A DNA stretch of 10,279 nucleotides from an uncultured Devosia sp. (GTDB lineage Bacteria > Pseudomonadota > Alphaproteobacteria > Rhizobiales > Devosiaceae), in NCBI GenBank assembly GCA_913775215.1, contig CAJYKO010000282.1, positions 1 through 10,279 on the forward strand, read 5' to 3'. Under the pieces are notes generated by a model. It was not told the DNA's origin. It ran no database searches and worked only from the letters and a program-made list of their open reading frames with translations. Below are positions 6,611 through 10,279 of this stretch, piece by piece; the first letter of the stretch is position 1; the number at the start of each line of letters is the position of its first letter. Position numbers and translations under genes: made by a program.

Positions 6611-6633
6611 GTCATCCCCGCGAAAGCGGGGAT
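6611..6633. repeat. palindromic repeat between convergent genes, likely terminator
   Basis: GTCATCCCCGC then GAAA then GCGGGGAT: a perfect 8-bp stem (6614-6621 with 6626-6633) around a GNRA tetraloop, 30 nt past the small-gene stop and 23 nt past the VOC stop. It shares the GTCATCCC head with the repeat at 366-434. On the plus strand TTTCTGTTTG follows, so it could serve as a weak terminator for the 69-aa gene; on the minus strand the following GACGGTTT is poorer. Confidence 0.75.
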
Positions 6634-6655
6634 TTCTGTTTGCGGCAGGCTTCCT

Positions 6656-7054
6656 TTACCCGCCGTCTGCCTGTCCTATGGCCCAGGTGACGCCGAACGG
6701 ATCGCGCAACTGTCCATAGATGTCGCCCCAGAATTCTTTCTTGAGCGGCTGCACGACGAGGCATCCCGCGCCAACTGCCCGATCCCACCAGGCTTGCGCG
6801 TCGTCCACGTGGATATGAAGATTGAAAGCCTGCGGCGGCACGGGCGGAAAGCCGTAGTCGGGAAAGAAGTCTGAGAGATAGATCGAGGTGCCATTGATGG
6901 CGATCTCGGCATGCATAAGCCGGTCGCTGCCTTCTGCGGGCATGGTCTGCCTGACCTCGCCGGCAGAGGCTCTCTCGTAGAATTCGAGCGCGCGTTTGGC
7001 GCCGTCGACATTGATATAGGGCGTGACGCCCGTGGGCGGACGAAGGTCGGCCAT
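6656..7054 (-). CDS. VOC / glyoxalase-fold protein, PhnB-like
   Basis: 132 aa cytoplasmic protein made of two beta-alpha-beta-beta-beta halves. Seen: TPYINVDGAKRALEFYERA (11-29), a first metal-ligand candidate in MHAEIAI (H48, E50), ISLS-like strand SIYLSDFFPDYG (57-68), NLHIHVDD (78-85), and FWGDIYGQLRDPFGVTW (108-124). This is the pattern of PhnB-like VOC proteins, a superfamily that includes lyases, isomerases, dioxygenases and resistance proteins; the specific reaction is unknown. In relatives the last motif usually reads DPFGHxW; here V122 replaces the His. Start at ATG 7054 has AGGAGG with 8 nt spacing. It lies 67 nt downstream of the ROK regulator on the same strand with no terminator between, so the two may share a transcript. 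Confidence 0.88.
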   Translation of the reverse strand: MADLRPPTGVTPYINVDGAKRALEFYERASAGEVRQTMPAEGSDRLMHAEIAINGTSIYLSDFFPDYGFPPVPPQAFNLHIHVDDAQAWWDRAVGAGCLVVQPLKKEFWGDIYGQLRDPFGVTWAIGQADGG

Positions 7055-7121
7055 GCGAAATCCTCCTCAGCGCATCTGCGACGTGGGGAAGATAGACCAA
7101 TGCCGCAAACCCGAGTAGCCG

Positions 7122-8333
7122 TCAGGCGCCAGGATGAGCGCCGAACATGTCTTCGAGCATGTGCTGATGCGCAAGTTCGACTGCGCCCAAAAGGCCGGCC
7201 CGTCCGCCGCTTTGGCTGCGCACGATCTCAATCGGCCGCATCCAGGCTTTTTCGACGTGCGTCTTCACCCGCTCGATCAGTTCGGGGCGCGAGCCGATGC
7301 TGCCACCAAGCACGATGAGGTCGGGGTCGATCAGCGCAAGCACGGTCAGGATGGCCCGGGCCACATGCTCGCCGGTTGTGTCCAGCGTTGCGAGGGCAGG
7401 GCCGTTGCCGGCGGCAGCCATTTCGAAAATATCGCGCACCACATGCTGCGGATCTCCACCGACCGAGGTGTAGAACTTGCGGATGCCCGCTTCGCCCACG
7501 CGCTCTTCGAGCCCGGGCACGCCGCGGTCCTCGATGGTCCAGAGCGGCATATAGCCCATCTCGCCGGCCCCACCATGCGCCCCGCGCAGCAGCTTGCCGT
7601 TGATCATCAGGGCTCCGCCGATCCCGGTGCCGAGCGCGACGAACGCCACATTGCCCCGCGCCCTCGCGCTGCCCCGACCGACTTCGGCGAGAAGGGCGAG
7701 ATTGACGTCGTTGTCGATCAACACGTCGACGCCCAGGGCCTCGCGCAGAGCCGACGGGAAATCGCCGTCCTGCAGGCCCGGCAGATTGTCCGCAAGGCTG
7801 AGTACATGGCTCTCCGGCTGCACTGCCGCCGGCACGCCGATCCCTGCCGCGCGCAAACGATAGCGCGGCAAACCTGTCGCTTCGCAGAGCTTGTCGACGA
7901 TACCGGACAATTGGCCGACTAGGCCGGTCAGCCCCGTCCGCACCGTCGGCTCGGTCACCTCAGCCAGAATCACGCCGCGGATGTCGGCAATCGCCGCAGC
8001 GACTTTGGTGCCGCCCACGTCGAAGCCGACATTGAGCGCGGCATCCGTGCGCAGGGCGTAGGACAATTGCGATCGGCCGGGACTGCCGCCAAGCGCGCCT
8101 TCGACCTGGACCAGCCCCTTGGTTTCGAGCGTCGCCAGCAGTTCGGAAACCGCGAGGCGTGACAGGCCGACTCTCTGCGCCAGGGCGGGACGTTGCAGCG
8201 CTTCGCCCTCCATCATGGCCTCGACGAGCAAGCGTAAGTAACCAGCTTGTGAATTTTTTCGCGCCGACAGGGGGACACGGCGCTTTGTCACAGCAGCGCC
8301 ATTAAGGCGCTGATTTTGCGTCAGTTCTTCCAT
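7122..8333 (-). CDS. ROK-family transcriptional regulator
   Basis: 403 aa. An N-terminal winged helix-turn-helix (about 33-79, ALAQRVGLSRLAVSELLATL with a following wing) is joined to a ROK sugar-sensing domain. ROK motifs: GFDVGGTKVAAAIAD (103-117), DNDVNLALLAEVGRG (207-221, D209 at the catalytic-base position), ALGTGIGGALM (233-243), GAHGGAGEMGYMP (251-263), and VLGGSIGS. The zinc motif CxCGxxGCxE is absent: that region reads IEDRGVPGLEE, and the ExGH His is Y261. Related proteins (NagC/Mlc/XylR type) usually repress sugar uptake genes and release DNA on binding a sugar. Start at ATG 8333 has GAGGG just upstream, at short spacing; TTG 8396 in frame would add 21 residues. It is divergent from the solute-binding protein gene, its likely target. 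Confidence 0.92.
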   Translation of the reverse strand: MEELTQNQRLNGAAVTKRRVPLSARKNSQAGYLRLLVEAMMEGEALQRPALAQRVGLSRLAVSELLATLETKGLVQVEGALGGSPGRSQLSYALRTDAALNVGFDVGGTKVAAAIADIRGVILAEVTEPTVRTGLTGLVGQLSGIVDKLCEATGLPRYRLRAAGIGVPAAVQPESHVLSLADNLPGLQDGDFPSALREALGVDVLIDNDVNLALLAEVGRGSARARGNVAFVALGTGIGGALMINGKLLRGAHGGAGEMGYMPLWTIEDRGVPGLEERVGEAGIRKFYTSVGGDPQHVVRDIFEMAAAGNGPALATLDTTGEHVARAILTVLALIDPDLIVLGGSIGSRPELIERVKTHVEKAWMRPIEIVRSQSGGRAGLLGAVELAHQHMLEDMFGAHPGA

Positions 8334-8392
8334 CGTGCCCTCTGTCAGGTTTGCCCTGCCGCCCCGGAAATTACGGCCTCGCAATTCATCGT

Positions 8393-8425
8393 GCAAATTT
8401 TTTCATATTGCATGGATCAATTTGC
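8393..8425. promoter_or_regulatory. inverted repeat GCAAATT...AATTTGC, candidate operator
   Basis: GCAAATT at 8393-8399 is mirrored by AATTTGC at 8419-8425. Inside it, TGCAA (8392-8396) and TTGCA (8408-8412) form a second inverted pair. The block also holds AAATTTTTTCAT (8395-8406), which matches 11 of 12 bases of AAAATTTTTCAT at 8526-8537 in the other palindrome. It lies 60-90 bp ahead of the regulator start, a fitting place for autoregulation. Binding is inferred. Confidence 0.45.
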
Positions 8426-8521
8426 GAAGCATAGAGTGCCTTCGTAACAGCATGAAATCCGCCGTTTAGACAAGAGATTTATGCAAGCGGTGGACGACTA
8501 GGGAACGGCCTAGACCTAAGT

Positions 8522-8538
8522 AATGAAAATTTTTCATT
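8522..8538. promoter_or_regulatory. 17-bp palindrome AATGAAAATTTTTCATT, candidate ROK operator
   Basis: A perfect palindrome of two 8-base arms about a single central T, located 66 bp before the ATG of the solute-binding protein. ROK repressors bind AT-rich palindromes of about this size, and the regulator gene is divergent and adjacent, so it is the natural candidate binder. It shares a 12-base core with the inverted repeat near the regulator start. Confidence 0.6.
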
Positions 8539-8603
8539 GCGGTCTGGTTTGATGTTGATTCACACCCGGCGCCGTTGGAGTGGCCCGGCTGATGGAGGGG
8601 AGA

Positions 8604-10279
8604 ATGATGAAGTCAAAGACGTGGATCGCCCGTATTGCGCTTGCGGCTCTGTCCGCAACGGCGATGAGCGGCGCTGCATGGGCATTCCAGGAATCACCGA
8701 TGCTGACCGAAATGGTCGAGGCCGGCAGCCTGCCGCCCGTCAATGAGCGCCTGCCGAGCAAGCCGACCGTCGTAAATGCGCTCGAAGTCGGCCAATATGG
8801 CGGCACCTGGCACCGTGCCTATAGCGGTCCGGGCGATCGCTGGGGCCCGACCAAGCTCATGGAAGAGCGCGTGCTCAAATGGGCCGCCGGTCCCGATGGC
8901 ACGGCCGAGCTGACTAATGGCTATATCGAAAGCTATTCGGTCAACGAGGATTCAACCGAATTCACCTTCACCCTACTTGATGGCCTCAAATGGTCCGACG
9001 GCGAGCCGGCGACCACCGAAGACGTCAAATTCTGGTACGAGGACGTGTTCCTCAACCCCAAGAACATCGCTACGATCGACCCGACCTTCTCCCCCGGTGG
9101 CAAGCCGATGGAAGTCGAGATCAAGGACGAACGCACCTTCACGGTCAAGTTCGCCCAGCCCTACGTCTATTTCCTCCAGATCCTGGCCAAGGATTCGACC
9201 GGCGAGCCCAGCCTTGATCGCCCGAGCTTCATGTTCCCGAAGCACTATCTCAGCCAGTTCAATGACAAATATGCCAGCGAAGAAGAACTCGCCGCGGCCG
9301 CAACCAAGTTCGGCGTATCGAGCTGGACCGATCTCTGGGGCTCCAAGGGCGCCGCAACGGCCTGGTGGGCTAATCCTGATCTGCCGGTCCTGACCGCTTG
9401 GAAGATCGAAACCCCGGCTCCGGCCGAAAACGTCACCATGGTCCGCAACCCCTACTATTGGGCTGTCGATCAGGAAGGCAACCAGCTCCCCTATATCGAT
9501 CGCATCAATCACCGCCTCTACCAGGATCCGCAGAGCCTCGCGCTGATGGTGGCCCAGGGCCAGATCGACGCCCAGGACCGAGGCATGTCCGAGCCCTACG
9601 ATTTCTACAAGGAGAACGAAGAGCGCGGGAACTATCATCTCGTGCCATGGCTCGGCTCGGGCGTCTGGTCGCTGGTTCCGAACCTCAACACCACCGACGA
9701 AGTGCTGCACGAACTCTATGCTGACAAGCGTGTCCGTCAGGCGCTATCGGTCGGCCTTGATCGCGAGCTCATCATCGAGTTGACCCAGTCGGGTCTCGCC
9801 AAGCCGATCCAGGCCGCCCCGGTCAATGGCTCTCCCTATTATCAGGAAGACCTTCAGAACCACTGGACCGAATATGATCCGGACCTGGCCGATCAGTTGC
9901 TCGACGAAGCCGGGCTCGATCAGCGCGACGCCGAAGGCTTCCGCCTCCGTCCCGATGGCAAGCGGTTCACCATCGTCGTCCAGGGCGGCGACGCGGCTCT
10001 TGCCAAGCAGCTCGAGCTGATCGCGGAAAGCTATGCCGAGATCGGCGTCGAAATCCTGCCGCGCGTCATCGATCGCACCCAGCTCGACAACAACCGGACG
10101 AACAACGATTTCGATATGCAATATATCGTCTTCGATCGTCTGACCTATGTCCCGGCTGATCCGCGCATCATGATGGGTTCGGAAAGCTACGCCAACCAGA
10201 GCTATGTCTGGTACAGCACCAATGGCGAAAGCGGCATTGCGCCGCCCGAAGGCAGCGATTTCCAGAAGATCTATGATCT
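8604..10279 (+). CDS. ABC transporter solute-binding protein, family 5, 3' truncated
   Basis: 558 codons, open to the window edge. It is the periplasmic binding subunit of an ABC importer. A signal peptide is clear: MMKSKTWIARIA, a hydrophobic core, and AWA before F28. The mature part has QYGGTW (65-70), an FTFTLLDGLKWSDGEPATTEDVKF region (from about 120) that is the hallmark of the SBP_bac_5 (oligopeptide/nickel) fold, then NPYYWAVDQEGNQLPYID and a VRQALSVGLDRELI segment. Very large family 5 proteins of this QYGGTW kind in rhizobia-like bacteria often carry oligosaccharides, and the divergent ROK regulator points the same way; peptide uptake is not excluded. GGAGGGG precedes two adjacent ATGs (8604 and 8607); 8604 is listed, either could serve. 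Permease and ATPase genes are expected downstream. Confidence 0.93.
   Translation, partial: MMKSKTWIARIALAALSATAMSGAAWAFQESPMLTEMVEAGSLPPVNERLPSKPTVVNALEVGQYGGTWHRAYSGPGDRWGPTKLMEERVLKWAAGPDGTAELTNGYIESYSVNEDSTEFTFTLLDGLKWSDGEPATTEDVKFWYEDVFLNPKNIATIDPTFSPGGKPMEVEIKDERTFTVKFAQPYVYFLQILAKDSTGEPSLDRPSFMFPKHYLSQFNDKYASEEELAAAATKFGVSSWTDLWGSKGAATAWWANPDLPVLTAWKIETPAPAENVTMVRNPYYWAVDQEGNQLPYIDRINHRLYQDPQSLALMVAQGQIDAQDRGMSEPYDFYKENEERGNYHLVPWLGSGVWSLVPNLNTTDEVLHELYADKRVRQALSVGLDRELIIELTQSGLAKPIQAAPVNGSPYYQEDLQNHWTEYDPDLADQLLDEAGLDQRDAEGFRLRPDGKRFTIVVQGGDAALAKQLELIAESYAEIGVEILPRVIDRTQLDNNRTNNDFDMQYIVFDRLTYVPADPRIMMGSESYANQSYVWYSTNGESGIAPPEGSDFQKIYD

Larger units (their letters stand above)
8334..8603. 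promoter_or_regulatory. divergent control region, ROK regulator / ABC transporter
   Basis: 270 bp, clearly more AT-rich than the flanking genes, holding the promoters of both divergent genes. It carries the palindromes listed separately and the smaller inverted pair CTAGG/CCTAG at 8498-8502 and 8509-8513. No -35/-10 pair is clear enough to call. The ribosome site of the plus-strand gene is GGAGGGG at 8594-8600. Confidence 0.7.

Noticed and set aside
6612..7100. 162-codon minus-strand frame overlapping the VOC gene
   Set aside because: It is a shifted frame of the VOC gene, rich in Arg and Ser, without a ribosome site; the VOC frame has all family motifs.
8334..8396. Longer ROK regulator start at TTG 8396
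   Set aside because: It would place coding sequence up to the inverted repeat and adds residues outside the conserved domain; ATG 8333 has GAGGG upstream, though at short spacing, so this is a moderate preference.
8440..8520. Sigma-70 promoter candidates around TAGACA 8467 and TAGACC 8511
   Set aside because: No -10 element of reasonable match at 16-18 bp from either; not strong enough to annotate.
8973..9710. 245-codon minus-strand open frame opposite the solute-binding protein
   Set aside because: The plus-strand product has a signal peptide and family 5 motifs in the same region; the minus-strand frame is a shadow with no supporting signal.

Overview
The window is about 60% GC, densely coding chromosomal DNA with alphaproteobacterial character. 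The signs are a short-form 6-phosphogluconate dehydrogenase, a chemoreceptor ending in a W-x-x-F pentapeptide, a ROK-type sugar regulator beside a very large family 5 solute-binding protein, and GTCATCCC-type palindromic repeats between genes. The gene set would suit a Hyphomicrobiales genome such as Devosia or a relative. That placement is inferred from protein style and no marker gene is present.

Layout from left to right. (1) The 3' end of a plus-strand gene whose product matches the C-terminal domain of bacterial GH15 glucoamylases. (2) A 69-bp double-hairpin repeat lying between convergent genes. (3) A minus-strand operon, transcribed gnd, zwf, then a ROK kinase resembling polyphosphate glucokinase; junctions are tight and the Shine-Dalgarno of each downstream gene lies in or over the end of the gene before it. 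(4) A minus-strand methyl-accepting chemotaxis protein with its own intrinsic terminator. (5) A 254-bp leader region with two hairpins, one of them a convincing plus-strand terminator, followed by a 69-aa protein of unknown function. (6) A second palindromic repeat, then a minus-strand PhnB-like VOC protein. (7) A minus-strand ROK-family transcriptional regulator. (8) A 270-bp AT-rich divergent control region with palindromic operator candidates. (9) The 5' part of a plus-strand family 5 ABC solute-binding protein that runs off the window.

Read together, the theme is carbohydrate use. The left part could release glucose from alpha-glucans, phosphorylate it, and oxidise it through glucose-6-phosphate and 6-phosphogluconate to ribulose-5-phosphate with reduced nicotinamide cofactor. 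The right part looks like the start of an uptake locus controlled by a divergent ROK repressor, probably for an oligosaccharide. The chemoreceptor has a large periplasmic Cache-type sensor; its ligand cannot be read from sequence.

I found no defence system, integrase, transposase, CRISPR array, tRNA or rRNA. Nothing amounts to a clearly new system. The best leads are the plus-strand terminator with no gene in front of it (possible small RNA or attenuator), the operator candidates at the ROK/transporter divergence, and the two ROK proteins that lack the family's cysteine zinc site.
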